Shown: in pieces, positions 1 through 9,075 of the stretch
Layout: the number at the start of each line of letters is the position of its first letter
Numbering within the stretch: position 1 is the stretch's first letter
Assembly: GCA_017858735.1 (NCBI GenBank)
Contig: JAFMBH010000001.1
Location: 124,001-188,000, forward strand
From: Bacteroidota bacterium
GTDB lineage: Bacteria; Bacteroidota; Bacteroidia; Chitinophagales; Saprospiraceae
Length of the DNA stretch: 64,000 nt
Direction of reading: 5' to 3'
Translations under genes and position numbers: made by a program
The notes under the pieces: model-generated
What the model was told of the DNA's origin: nothing
Seen by the model: the letters and a program-made list of their open reading frames with translations, nothing else
Database searches by the model: none

Positions 1-431
1 TCCATTTTCCTTATGGCGGTGACACGACAACTAAGTTTAACCTCCACATGATGCTTTTTACAAATTTTCATGAAGCAGTCTATGATAGTTTCAGAAGAAT
101 CTGTGATGGGAAACATTCTACCGTCTGCCTCTGTTTTTAAGGCAACACCGTTTTTAGAAAACCATTCAATGGTATCTTTGGGTTGGAATTGTAAGAAAGG
201 GGCATAAAATTCCTTTTCTCCTCTCGGATAAAACTTCACAAGGTCTCTAGGATCAAAACAAGCATGAGTAACATTACATCGACCACCTCCAGAAATACGA
301 ACCTTTTTTAATACCTCCTTATCTTTTTCCAGTATTGTAATTTTTATATTACTATCTTTTTGAGCGAGTAAACAGGCTGAAAAAAAACCTGCTGCGCCTC
401 CCCCAATAATTAAAACAGTAGGTTTACTCAT
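1..431 (-). CDS. BaiN/HI0933-family NAD(P)/FAD-dependent oxidoreductase (partial, 3' end off window)
   Basis: Translating the reverse strand from the ATG at 431 gives an uninterrupted frame to the window edge. It opens with a Rossmann FAD-binding segment (VLIIGGGAAGFFSACLLAQ) followed by LKKVRISGGGRCNVTH, the hallmark of the HI0933/BaiN flavoprotein family. Only about 143 of the usual ~400 residues are present because the window cuts the gene. The ORF track does not list it. The amidase stop overlaps this ATG by four bases (ATGA), so the two are probably co-transcribed and translationally coupled. Family members are soluble flavin oxidoreductases with mostly unassigned substrates; no specific reaction can be given here. 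Confidence 0.9.
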   Translation of the reverse strand, partial: MSKPTVLIIGGGAAGFFSACLLAQKDSNIKITILEKDKEVLKKVRISGGGRCNVTHACFDPRDLVKFYPRGEKEFYAPFLQFQPKDTIEWFSKNGVALKTEADGRMFPITDSSETIIDCFMKICKKHHVEVKLSCRVTAIRKM

Positions 432-2074
432 GGAAAGGTAGGGTGTTGCCTGTGGTGCTCTGTTCTCGATTGGATAAAATGGGCCAGGGCAATAACTTGA
501 GCTTCCTGATATAAATTTCCCGTTATGGTTATACTGGTTGGTTTACCATTTATAAAGCCGTTAGGTATTACAATACATGGATGTCCCGTATAATTGGTAA
601 TGGTCAAACTTGTTCCTCCCCAGGACGGATTAAGGTAAAGATCAATTGTCGAAAAAACCTTTTCCTTCATCTCTTCCATGAGTATTTTACGTTTTCTATT
701 GGCCTGAATGTATTCTACCGCTGGGATAAATCTTGACTCTCTAAACTTATTTGGCCAGGCATTTTTAATTTGCCTTACTAATAAATCATCTTGATTATTT
801 CTGGTTAATTCATCGAAGGCAGCGGCTGATTCTGCTGATAAAATGGGAGTTAAATAGGGGAGTTCGGGTAATTCAACGGGAATTAAATTTATCCCTTCTT
901 TTTTTAAAAGGACTAAAATGAGGCTATCTTGCTTTTTGAACGGATAATTTCGGTCAAAAGAACTTTTCAAGTAGCCTATTTTAAGTGATTTTATATTTAA
1001 CGCTGCATTATAGTTGAACGGAAATTCCTGCACAGACAAATCTTTATTGTCTTTTCCCTGTATAACAGAAAACACCAGAGCACAATCTTCTGCAGTCCTT
1101 GATATCGGGCCTATTTTGTCCAGTGTCCAACTCAATGCCATTGCTCCATGCCTGCTTACCCTGCCAAAGGTGGGTCTTAGTCCTGTAGTACCGCAAACGG
1201 TGGAGGGGGAAACAATACTTCCCAATGTTTCTGTACCTATGGCAAAAGGCATTAATCCAGCGGAAACGGCTGATGCACTGCCCGCCGAGGAGCCACTTGA
1301 TCCGCTTTCTATATCCCATGGATTTTTAGTAGTACCTCCAAACCATACATCTCCCCACGCCAACGCTCCCATAGATGTTTTAGCCATTAGAACCGCGCCT
1401 GCAGCATTCAGCTTTTGAATTACTGTCGCGTTTTCATTAATCACCTGATCCTTATATGGGGTTGCTCCCCAGGTAGTTTTATATCCTTCTGTGGCCAATA
1501 AATCTTTAGCACCATAAGGTATACCGTGTAATAATCCACGATAGTTACCAGCAGCTATTTCTTCATCTGCCTTTTTTGCTTGCCGAAGGGCCAGCTCTTC
1601 TGTTAACGTTATAACACAAAATAAACTACTATTGTATTTTTTTATCCTTGATATAAAATATTGAGTGAGCTCTACGGAGCTGATTTGCTTAGATTTAATT
1701 AGATAGGCTAGCTCTAAAATGGAATACCAGGGTATTTTTGCCTTATCAATAATAAAAGGCTTTACCATACTTGGTGTTAATCCGGAGGCACCAGATGGCG
1801 CCTCAAATCCAGATGGTCTGGGATCAAAAACGAAGGCAGGTGACACGCCATTGTCAATGTCCTTTTCTCTGTTTTTACTAAATCCTTTGTTTAATTCTGA
1901 TACACCAGGCAGTAAAGAATCTATCTCTTGTTCAGAAAAATGCAGCCCCATAATATTTGCAGCTTCCTTTATGGAATCACTCGTGATGATTGGTTCTATC
2001 ATTTTTTCAAAAAAAGCGCCAAAAATAAAAGTGAAAACTAAAATTAAAGCCGTTGAAATGCCTGATTTTTTCAT
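428..2074 (-). CDS. Amidase signature family hydrolase, membrane-anchored or exported
   Basis: This 548-residue protein has an N-terminal hydrophobic segment (residues ~7-22) that looks like a signal anchor or signal peptide. About 100 residues of lineage-specific sequence follow, then an amidase signature domain. The catalytic Lys is visible in GIPYGAKDLL. The Ser-cisSer region is SGSSGSSAGSAS, and GTETLGSIVSP corresponds to the usual GTDTGGSIRxPA. The family cleaves amide bonds with a Ser-cisSer-Lys triad. Export makes it unlikely to be GatA, and the substrate is unknown. It is the upstream partner of the BaiN-like gene (4-bp overlap). The ORFs at 1014 and 1044 are shadows of this gene. Confidence 0.88.
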   Translation of the reverse strand: MKKSGISTALILVFTFIFGAFFEKMIEPIITSDSIKEAANIMGLHFSEQEIDSLLPGVSELNKGFSKNREKDIDNGVSPAFVFDPRPSGFEAPSGASGLTPSMVKPFIIDKAKIPWYSILELAYLIKSKQISSVELTQYFISRIKKYNSSLFCVITLTEELALRQAKKADEEIAAGNYRGLLHGIPYGAKDLLATEGYKTTWGATPYKDQVINENATVIQKLNAAGAVLMAKTSMGALAWGDVWFGGTTKNPWDIESGSSGSSAGSASAVSAGLMPFAIGTETLGSIVSPSTVCGTTGLRPTFGRVSRHGAMALSWTLDKIGPISRTAEDCALVFSVIQGKDNKDLSVQEFPFNYNAALNIKSLKIGYLKSSFDRNYPFKKQDSLILVLLKKEGINLIPVELPELPYLTPILSAESAAAFDELTRNNQDDLLVRQIKNAWPNKFRESRFIPAVEYIQANRKRKILMEEMKEKVFSTIDLYLNPSWGGTSLTITNYTGHPCIVIPNGFINGKPTSITITGNLYQEAQVIALAHFIQSRTEHHRQHPTFP

Positions 2075-2125
2075 AGTGTTTGAGTTAATTTACAAAATTA
2101 AAAAACTAATTCCATTTTTTCATTT

Positions 2126-2133
2126 TACTTTTG
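2126..2133 (+). promoter_or_regulatory. Bacteroidota-type -7 promoter element
   Basis: TACTTTTG matches the Bacteroidota -7 consensus TAnnTTTG and lies 26 bases upstream of the aspartate kinase ATG at 2160. No clear -33 TTTG was found at the expected spacing. The assignment rests on motif and position only. Confidence 0.45.
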
Positions 2134-2159
2134 TTTATCCTAAATTAAATAATGATAGA

Positions 2160-3434
2160 ATGAATTTGGAATTAAAGGTTTTTAAATTTGGTGGCGCATC
2201 GCTAAAAGATACCGCTTCATTTTTAAATGTGGCAAATATTCTCAAAACTCAAACAGCTGACGTAGTCGTTCTCTCTGCCTCTGGAAAAATTACAGATAAA
2301 CTTGAATCCTTAATACAGGCATATCATAAAAAATCAGCGACACAGCAAGAAATTTGGAATGAAATTAAATCTTATCACCTTGCACTGGCTACTACTCTTT
2401 TAGATCAGACAGACGAAGTTTTTGACGTTATCAATGATTTATTTGTTGAAATAGATTGGGTCTTAGACGAAGAGCCTGGTGCAGATTTTAACTACTCTTA
2501 TGACCAGATTATTGGCATCGGAGAATTATTATCTACCAGAATCATGCATGCATTGTTACTCAAGTTAAATATGAAAGCTGTTTGGATAGATGCGCGTGAT
2601 ATAATTACTACCGATGATAATTACAGAGAAGGTTGGGTGTATTGGAACGAAACGGATGTGAAATGTAAAAAGGTAATTGAACCTCATATTTCTAACGGTT
2701 CTTTAGTTATTATACCTGGTTTTATTGGTTCTACTATAGATAATAACACTGTTTCTTTAGGTAGAGAAGGCTCTGATTATTCTGCGGCTATTTTGAGTCA
2801 TTGTTTGAACGCTGATAGTTTGACTATCTGGAAAGATGTTGCAGGAGTATATAATGCCGATCCAAGGTATTTTACAGATGCCGTTTTATTACCTGTTATT
2901 TCCTATAAGGAAGCAATTGAAATGACCTATTATGGAGCCAAGGTAATTCACCTTAAAACCATTAAACCCTTACAAGCTAAAAATATACCTCTAAAAGTTA
3001 AATCTTTTATTCACCCAGAGCTTGAAGGTACTTTTTTTGGTGGGGATGAAAATGTTAATTATCCTCCCATAATTATTAAAGAATCAAGTCAGATTCTATT
3101 GACCATTGAACCCAAAGATTTTTCTTTTATAGCAGAAAAGGATTTAGCATTTATTTTTAATGTTTTTCATGAAATTGGTTTTCAGGTTAATTTTATGCAA
3201 AATACAGGCCTACATCTTAGTGTCTGCGGAAGTTGTCCTTTTTTTGATGCCAATCAACTAGAGCAGATTCTTCAACCAAATTTTGCCGCAAGTATTCAAA
3301 GTAATTGTAACTTAATGATCATTAGGCATTATACGAATGAATTAAAAATCAAAATGATGGAAAATGTGCAGGTTTTAGTCGTAGGCGATGTAAATGGTAC
3401 TTTTCAAATGATTTACATGGATATTGCAAAGTGA
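2160..3434 (+). CDS. lysC: Aspartate kinase
   Basis: Phosphorylates L-aspartate, the first step toward lysine/diaminopimelate, threonine and methionine. The ORF track opens the frame at 1719, but that part is antisense to the amidase. The ATG at 2160, just after a TAnnTTTG promoter element, gives MNLELKVFKFGGASL, the expected kinase N-terminus, and a 424-residue protein of normal monofunctional length. The nucleotide-binding motif KFGGASL and the substrate loop GREGSDYSAAIL (usually GRGGSDYSA) are visible, followed by IWKDVAGVYNADPR. The ~110-residue tail fits a diverged ACT regulatory region. The stop overlaps the next start by four bases (GTGA), which implies coupling to tilS. Confidence 0.9.
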   Translation: MNLELKVFKFGGASLKDTASFLNVANILKTQTADVVVLSASGKITDKLESLIQAYHKKSATQQEIWNEIKSYHLALATTLLDQTDEVFDVINDLFVEIDWVLDEEPGADFNYSYDQIIGIGELLSTRIMHALLLKLNMKAVWIDARDIITTDDNYREGWVYWNETDVKCKKVIEPHISNGSLVIIPGFIGSTIDNNTVSLGREGSDYSAAILSHCLNADSLTIWKDVAGVYNADPRYFTDAVLLPVISYKEAIEMTYYGAKVIHLKTIKPLQAKNIPLKVKSFIHPELEGTFFGGDENVNYPPIIIKESSQILLTIEPKDFSFIAEKDLAFIFNVFHEIGFQVNFMQNTGLHLSVCGSCPFFDANQLEQILQPNFAASIQSNCNLMIIRHYTNELKIKMMENVQVLVVGDVNGTFQMIYMDIAK

Positions 3435-4798
3435 GAAAGTTACTGCTGGAGTCTTCTTTTTTAGATCGTCTTAAACAGCTTGTAAGGGTTGATTTATCTA
3501 AAAAATCTTTCCTTTTAGGGGTTAGTGGTGGAAGTGATTCAATGTGCCTCGCCAATTTGTTCCTAAAATCAGGCCTTAAATTTGGTGTCATCCATATAAA
3601 TTATTCACTTCGGGGGAGTGAATCTGAGGAGGATATGAATTTTGTAACCACCTGGGCTAAAAATCATGATATCGAGTATTTTGTTAAGGTCATAGACACA
3701 CCTTTTATCCTTTCTAATCAGGGGGGGAATGTGCAACAAATGGCAAGAGATTTTCGCTATTCCTTTTTCGAAGAAATCAGATTAAAATATCATTTTGATT
3801 TTATTTGTACCGCTCATCATGCCTCCGATTGGTTAGAAACGGTCATTTTTAATGTCTTAAGAGGAGGCTTTCTACATGCCCTTATCGGCATACCTGCTAT
3901 AAATGGAGTTATTTTGCGTCCTCTTTTATCGTTCCCTAAGAAGGAAATTAATGATTATCTCATTCAAAATGATATACCTTATCGCACCGATTCAAGTAAT
4001 AACAAACTTTTATATCATAGAAATTTAATCAGGCATGAAATTATTCCCGCATTAAACAAAATCAATCCTTCCTTATTACCTACTTTTTTAAAAAATAAAA
4101 GGGTTTGGTCAGAATTAATCCAAATTAAAAATGAATTCGTGGCCGTTGAATCTAAAAAATTAGTTACTCATTTATCCGAAAACGAATTTCTTATAGATAT
4201 TGAAGGATTAAATGCGAGTTTAGCACCCGTCACTTTTTTGTATGAAATTTTAAGTCCTTTAGGCTTTACTTCAAAAATGATATATGAGATCGTTGAAATG
4301 AAGGAAAAGTCAATATCAATTGGTTCTGCTTTTACACTTAATAATTTAAAAATCATTAAGTTGGAAAAGTATCTGAGGTTAATAAAGGAAATTGAATCTC
4401 CTTTAGTTACAACAGACATAGAGATACCCCAAAATGGAAAGGTTGAATATGCCAAGGGTAGAAGTATTTCTATAAAGAATAATAGTGTTATTCCTGAAAA
4501 TTTAAATCAGGGCCCAGAAATAATTTTCGTGGATGCAAAAAAAATAATTTTTCCATTGTATGTAAGAAAATGGAGATATGGAGATTTTTTTTACCCAATA
4601 AACATGAATAATCAACGTAAAAAACTTCAAGATTATCTCACTGACAAAAAGATTGATAAATTTAAAAAAGAAGAGGTTTATCTTCTGGTTGATGCCAATA
4701 ATCAAATTATTTGGGTCATTGGTTTAAGACAAGATAATAGGTATAAGATTGATTCAAATACCGAACATATCCTTATATTTGAGCATAAAATAAATTAA
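3431..4798 (+). CDS. tilS: tRNA(Ile)-lysidine synthetase TilS
   Basis: Converts the wobble cytidine of the CAU-anticodon tRNA-Ile to lysidine using ATP and lysine, an essential decoding function. The PP-loop SGGSDS is visible in LLGVSGGSDSMCLANL near residue 30. It is followed by VIHINYSLRGSESEED and CTAHHASDWLET, which correspond to conserved blocks of the N-terminal N-type ATP pyrophosphatase domain. The C-terminal ~100 residues include VRKWRYGDFF and KKLQDYLTDKKI, typical of the TilS C-terminal domain. The 455-residue length is normal. The start is GTG and overlaps the stop of the aspartate kinase gene (GTGA); no ATG fits better. Confidence 0.94.
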   Translation: MRKLLLESSFLDRLKQLVRVDLSKKSFLLGVSGGSDSMCLANLFLKSGLKFGVIHINYSLRGSESEEDMNFVTTWAKNHDIEYFVKVIDTPFILSNQGGNVQQMARDFRYSFFEEIRLKYHFDFICTAHHASDWLETVIFNVLRGGFLHALIGIPAINGVILRPLLSFPKKEINDYLIQNDIPYRTDSSNNKLLYHRNLIRHEIIPALNKINPSLLPTFLKNKRVWSELIQIKNEFVAVESKKLVTHLSENEFLIDIEGLNASLAPVTFLYEILSPLGFTSKMIYEIVEMKEKSISIGSAFTLNNLKIIKLEKYLRLIKEIESPLVTTDIEIPQNGKVEYAKGRSISIKNNSVIPENLNQGPEIIFVDAKKIIFPLYVRKWRYGDFFYPINMNNQRKKLQDYLTDKKIDKFKKEEVYLLVDANNQIIWVIGLRQDNRYKIDSNTEHILIFEHKIN

Positions 4799-4799
4799 C

Positions 4800-5849
4800 A
4801 TGAGAATTATTATCCTTTCAATCATTATAACATTATTCTATACAAATCCTATGTCTGCCCAAGGTAGTGACACCAAGCAAAACGGTTTAGTGGTTAAATT
4901 ATCAGCTACCTGGTGTCCGGTTTGTTCTGGTGCAGCCTGGAATTCTTATAACTGGCTATTAAATAATGTGAAAAATAATGCCTTTTACTTTACAGCACAT
5001 TCAAGTTCAACTTCAAGACTTTTCTCTCAGACTGGCTCTGATATCATAAGAAATTTTGATCAATCTGCTTATCAACCTGCTTTTTATCTAAATGGCTTAA
5101 ATAAGGGTTCAGGGGGATCTGTAACAGAAAGGGAAATTAAAAATGCTATTGAAGATGATGTAAGTAAAGGGCCTTCGGCGCTGATGAAAACAGTAGCAAG
5201 AGCGTCGGGAAATACAAGTATTAAAGCACAGGTTACCCTTACTTTCCCAAAGTTGATGACAGGGAACTATACCATGGGTCTGTATTTGGTTGAAAAGGTG
5301 GTTAAAGAAATTCAAGCAGGGTTATCAGGCACCGTTGAACACAAAAATGTACTTAGAAATTCATTTTTTACTCAAAGTTTTGGTGAAGATCTTCCCGGTG
5401 CTTCTTTTGCAGCAGGGTATTCTAAAACTATTTCCGCTACCATTAATCTACCTGCTAACTCATCTGCTGCCAATTTTGAAGTAATAGCTGTGTTATGGAA
5501 AAAAAATGGGGTGAAATATGAGTTTGTTAATGTCCACGGAACTTCTGACATGGCGGGGGTTTTAACAAATATTTCTGAAAAGGTAGATGAAAACTTTAAT
5601 TTCATAGTGACAAACGCTACATTAAACGACATTGAGTTTCAGTTCTCCAGCCTTTCTTTGCCTTTAAATGGGGTTACTGTGCAGTTAAGAGATATATTAG
5701 GTAGAACGGTTAAACAAGAAAGAGGTATTCAGTTTTCAAATGATTTTCAAAAAATGCATTTTTCAAACCTGAATTTAACTCCGGGAACCTACATTATTTC
5801 TTTTGAATCACGCGAATTTCTTATTTCAAGAAAGGTGGTGATTAAATAA
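4800..5849 (+). CDS. Omp28-related secreted protein with CxxC motif and T9SS sorting domain
   Basis: A signal peptide (MRIIILSIIITLFYTNPMSAQ) is followed by KLSATWCPVCSGAAW, a thioredoxin-like WCPVC active-site signature. The central region (GTVEHKNVLRNSF) resembles the Omp28 family of Bacteroidota. The last ~75 residues (VTVQLRDILGRTV ... GTYIISF ... RKVVIK) form a type A T9SS C-terminal sorting domain, so the mature protein should be exported through the type IX system and attached to or released from the cell surface. A surface CxxC protein could act in disulfide chemistry, but that is inference. The start lies one base after the tilS stop, so it is probably in the same operon. Confidence 0.8.
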   Translation: MRIIILSIIITLFYTNPMSAQGSDTKQNGLVVKLSATWCPVCSGAAWNSYNWLLNNVKNNAFYFTAHSSSTSRLFSQTGSDIIRNFDQSAYQPAFYLNGLNKGSGGSVTEREIKNAIEDDVSKGPSALMKTVARASGNTSIKAQVTLTFPKLMTGNYTMGLYLVEKVVKEIQAGLSGTVEHKNVLRNSFFTQSFGEDLPGASFAAGYSKTISATINLPANSSAANFEVIAVLWKKNGVKYEFVNVHGTSDMAGVLTNISEKVDENFNFIVTNATLNDIEFQFSSLSLPLNGVTVQLRDILGRTVKQERGIQFSNDFQKMHFSNLNLTPGTYIISFESREFLISRKVVIK

Positions 5850-5851
5850 AT

Positions 5852-6310
5852 ATGTTGCTAGATATAGATTTACTTCAGGTTCAGCCCTTTATTAAAATTA
5901 GGAAAAAACCACAGGGAAATGAAATTTTTGATACTGTAAGAAAAAAATGGCTTATTCTCCAACCAGAAGAATGGGTTAGGCAGTTAATGGTGTTGTATTT
6001 ATCTAAAGTGCTTCATTTTCCATTAAACCATTTTTCTATTGAAAAAGGAGTATCTATAGGTCTCAAAAAGGGTAGGTGGGATATATTAATTTTTGACTAT
6101 TCCATGAAGCCATTTTTGTTGATAGAATGTAAATCTCCCAATATCTTTTTATCAGAAAATGTTATTTATCAAGCTGCAGTATATAATATTGAGTTAAAAG
6201 CACCATATATTGCTGTTACAAATGGTTCAAAGACTAGTTGTTTTATGATAGATAAAGAAAATAATGGCTTTACTTTTCTTACCGGCTTTCCTGTTTATCC
6301 TGTCATGTAA
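5852..6310 (+). CDS. Solitary HsdR N-terminal-like PD-(D/E)xK nuclease-fold protein
   Basis: A 152-residue protein with the pattern GRWDILIFDY(9 aa)LLIECKSPN. This is the D-(x)n-ExK core of the PD-(D/E)xK nuclease fold as found in the HSDR_N_2 domain of type I restriction subunits. There is no helicase or translocase domain, and no hsdM or hsdS lies nearby, so this is not a restriction-modification system. Such stand-alone proteins are, as far as I know, common in Bacteroidota, with unclear function. Candidate roles are DNA repair or structure-specific nuclease activity. It begins 2 bases after the preceding stop and 9 bases before anmK, in an apparent five-gene operon. Confidence 0.78.
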   Translation: MLLDIDLLQVQPFIKIRKKPQGNEIFDTVRKKWLILQPEEWVRQLMVLYLSKVLHFPLNHFSIEKGVSIGLKKGRWDILIFDYSMKPFLLIECKSPNIFLSENVIYQAAVYNIELKAPYIAVTNGSKTSCFMIDKENNGFTFLTGFPVYPVM

Positions 6311-6319
6311 TGTTACTTT

Positions 6320-7510
6320 ATGAATGTGCAAATTGAAAAGTTATACAAAATAGCTGCCTCAGATAAAAAATGGATTATAGGCCTAATGTCAGGGACTTCC
6401 TTAGATGGTTTGGATATTGCTCTTTGTCAGATTACCGGCGCAGGGATACAAACTAAAGTTGAAGTTAAGCACTTCAAAACCGTTAATTACTCCAATGAAA
6501 TTAAGGAAAATATCCTTGCTGTTTTTGCGAAAAAAAATATTTCATTTGAGGTATTAACGCTTATAAATCCATGGTTAGCAAAAATTCATTCTGCTATGAT
6601 TTTAGACACCCTCAAGGAATGGAAAATAAAACCGTCTGAAATAGATATTATAGCCAGTCATGGTCAAACTGTTTTTCATTCGCCTTTCAGACTTCATAAA
6701 AACAAGGAATTTGGGAATGCAACTTTCCAAATAGGTGATGGGGATCATATTGCCGTTCATACGGGTATTATCACTGTTAGTGACTTTAGACAAAAGCATA
6801 TTGCTGCTGGGGGAGAAGGGGCGCCTTTGGCGCTGTATGGTGATTGTTTGCTTTTCAATGAACCTGGATTTCCTACTATTTTGTTAAATATTGGCGGTAT
6901 TTCCAATTTTACTTATTTACCCGGTACAGATAATTTTGATGGGGCTTTAGTAACAGATACTGGTCCTGGAAATACATTGTTAGATGCTGTTGTGAAAAAC
7001 TTTTATCCTCATCTGGCCTTTGATGTGGATGGAGAAATTGCTTCATCAGGAAAAATAAATTATGAAGTACTTAAGCTTTGGAAAAGTTTGCCCTTTTTTA
7101 ATGAAGCTATACCAAAAACAACGGGGCCGGAACTATTTGAGTGGTCCTCTCTAATGACTATGAGTAAAGAAAATTTAGGCATTGTTTTAAATCCTCAAGA
7201 CTTATTAGCTACATTAACCCTGCTAAGTGCTGAAACAATCACTGATTGCATAAAAAGGGAAGTGCCAAATTGGAAAGAATCCAGAAAATTTGCCAGCGGA
7301 GGTGGGTGTCATAACAAGCTCCTTATGTCTTATATACACAGACTTTTACCTGGATCAAATTTTATGAATCCCTCTATTTTAGGTATTCCCGGCGATGCCA
7401 AGGAGGCAGTTCTTTTCGCTGTATTAGCTAATGAAACGCTGTCCGGTGGCAACACTCGTTATGGTGATAATCCCTCCGTTTGTATGGGTAAAATAAGCTT
7501 TCCTTCCTAA
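6320..7510 (+). CDS. anmK: Anhydro-N-acetylmuramic acid kinase
   Basis: Phosphorylates and hydrolyses 1,6-anhydro-MurNAc to MurNAc-6-phosphate during cell-wall recycling. The N-terminal signature WIIGLMSGTSLDGLDIA is nearly canonical. IIASHGQTVFHSP, ILLNIGGISNFTYLP, DTGPGN and FASGGGCHN are the expected ASKHA-fold phosphate and substrate motifs. The 396-residue length is at the upper end of normal. The start is ATG at 6320. The stop is one base from the convergent DUF1501 stop, with no terminator hairpin between them. Confidence 0.95.
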   Translation: MNVQIEKLYKIAASDKKWIIGLMSGTSLDGLDIALCQITGAGIQTKVEVKHFKTVNYSNEIKENILAVFAKKNISFEVLTLINPWLAKIHSAMILDTLKEWKIKPSEIDIIASHGQTVFHSPFRLHKNKEFGNATFQIGDGDHIAVHTGIITVSDFRQKHIAAGGEGAPLALYGDCLLFNEPGFPTILLNIGGISNFTYLPGTDNFDGALVTDTGPGNTLLDAVVKNFYPHLAFDVDGEIASSGKINYEVLKLWKSLPFFNEAIPKTTGPELFEWSSLMTMSKENLGIVLNPQDLLATLTLLSAETITDCIKREVPNWKESRKFASGGGCHNKLLMSYIHRLLPGSNFMNPSILGIPGDAKEAVLFAVLANETLSGGNTRYGDNPSVCMGKISFPS

Positions 7511-7511
7511 T

Positions 7512-9071
7512 TTATCGTTGTAAAACTACCTGCATGGTTTTGTGTTGCAAGCCTTGTCTTATGTGCATAAAATATATACCGTTTGACAAATCACTCAAAT
7601 CCATTTGTAAATTTTGTTCCCCAGAAAACATGCCATTCCACTTTTGTTGCTTGATGGTTTGTCCCTGTCCATTCATTAAATGAAGGTAGCAATCTCCTCC
7701 CACAGATTGAAAAGTAAGATTTATTGGTCCCCAGGTAGGATTAGGATAAAATTCAACAAACATAGGTAACAGAACCTCCTTTACTGGTGTGGCCGTTAAA
7801 CAATTTTTAATAATTGGTAACTTAACAAAATCATTAAATATCAATTGTTTAACCTCATTTTCTTTAACCCCAAACCAATCTACCAATATAGAACCATAGA
7901 TATTCCTAAAATCAATCTGCATAGAAACACCCGCTTGAGAGGGAATTGGATTTGGAATCTGGACATTCTCACCTGTTATTCTATTTTGGACGCAAGTACC
8001 AAATAAAAATAAAGGGGCTGCATTACCGTGATCGGTTCCACCACTATTATTAGACTGAATTTGTCTTCCAAATTCAGAATAGGTCATTCCTACTACTCTA
8101 TTAGAAAGATTTAATAGTTCGAGATCTTTCTGGAATGCTTCAATAGCCGTCGATAAACTACCCAGTAATTCAGCATGGGTACCTGTAGTGTTATCAGAAG
8201 AAATAGTTTGATTTGCATGAGTATCAAACCCACCAATTCTAGCTATATATACCTTACTTTTTAATCCTCCTGAAATTAGTAAAGCGATGGATTTTAATTG
8301 AGTAGCCAGGCTATTATTAGTAGGATATGTAGCTAAATTTTTTCCCTTTTCTGCCGCTTTTTGAATTAATTTCGAATAGGCATTTGTCTGAAGAATTGAC
8401 TTTTGCAGATATTTCAACTCTTCACCATAAGATATTGATTCAAAGTTTTCAGCGTCATTTTCCGCTAATGCCCTTAGGTTTTTAGGATCATTTACAGCGA
8501 TGCCAAAATTTCCAGAGGCACCTTCACAAGTTTGAGAAACAGTACTACCAATAGTTAATGCAAATGGATCAGGATATTCAATCGAGGGATATTTTTCTGG
8601 AAATCCTGGATATTTTGAATCTAGGAATCTACCAATCCAACCGGAGTTTATATACTCATTTGATGTGGAGGCACTATTCCAAATATCTGTTGACCTAAAG
8701 TGAGATCTATTTTGATTAGGATACCCTACGCTTTGTAAAATACCAAGTTTCTCCTCCTTATATAAATTAGCAAGGCCTGTCATTCTGCTATGTAGTCCTA
8801 ATTTATCTGTAAGTTTAAGAACTTTAGCTTCTGGTAAAGCAATATTTGATCTTACGCGCATAAGTCCATCATATTGATCGATAGGAATGACCATGTTCAA
8901 ACCATCGTTTCCGCCATTCATCTGAATCAATATCAATATTTTATCATCAAAAGGATCCATTCCTGATAAAAAAGGCGACTCAGCTTGTGCGAATATATCC
9001 AGGCCATTGAGTAAGAATGGAATAGTCAAACTAACGCCTGACTTTTTTATAAAATGTCTTCTGTTCATCAT
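7512..9071 (-). CDS. DUF1501 family protein with Tat-like signal and T9SS sorting domain
   Basis: A 519-residue exported protein. The N-terminus MMNRRHFIKKSGVSL carries a twin-arginine-like RRxFIKK motif before a hydrophobic stretch. The body (ILIQMNGGNDGLNMVIP, RSHFRSTDIW, GGFDTHANQ, TYSEFGRQ, GTDHGNAAP) is the DUF1501 family, a relative of the sulfatase/alkaline-phosphatase superfamily. The last ~75 residues (FVEFYPNPTWGPINLTF ... MQVVLQR) form a T9SS type A sorting domain. It lies 4 bases downstream of the DUF1800 gene; the pair is a very common operon in Bacteroidota and Planctomycetota. Molecular function is unproven. Confidence 0.88.
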   Translation of the reverse strand: MMNRRHFIKKSGVSLTIPFLLNGLDIFAQAESPFLSGMDPFDDKILILIQMNGGNDGLNMVIPIDQYDGLMRVRSNIALPEAKVLKLTDKLGLHSRMTGLANLYKEEKLGILQSVGYPNQNRSHFRSTDIWNSASTSNEYINSGWIGRFLDSKYPGFPEKYPSIEYPDPFALTIGSTVSQTCEGASGNFGIAVNDPKNLRALAENDAENFESISYGEELKYLQKSILQTNAYSKLIQKAAEKGKNLATYPTNNSLATQLKSIALLISGGLKSKVYIARIGGFDTHANQTISSDNTTGTHAELLGSLSTAIEAFQKDLELLNLSNRVVGMTYSEFGRQIQSNNSGGTDHGNAAPLFLFGTCVQNRITGENVQIPNPIPSQAGVSMQIDFRNIYGSILVDWFGVKENEVKQLIFNDFVKLPIIKNCLTATPVKEVLLPMFVEFYPNPTWGPINLTFQSVGGDCYLHLMNGQGQTIKQQKWNGMFSGEQNLQMDLSDLSNGIYFMHIRQGLQHKTMQVVLQR

Positions 9072-9075
9072 CGTA

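Noticed and set aside
1014-1418. Plus-strand 134-residue ORF and minus-strand 91-residue ORF inside the amidase gene
   Set aside because: Both are shadows of the strongly supported amidase reading frame.
5852-6310. Type I restriction-modification system
   Set aside because: Only the N-terminal nuclease-fold domain is present; no helicase, HsdM or HsdS in the window.
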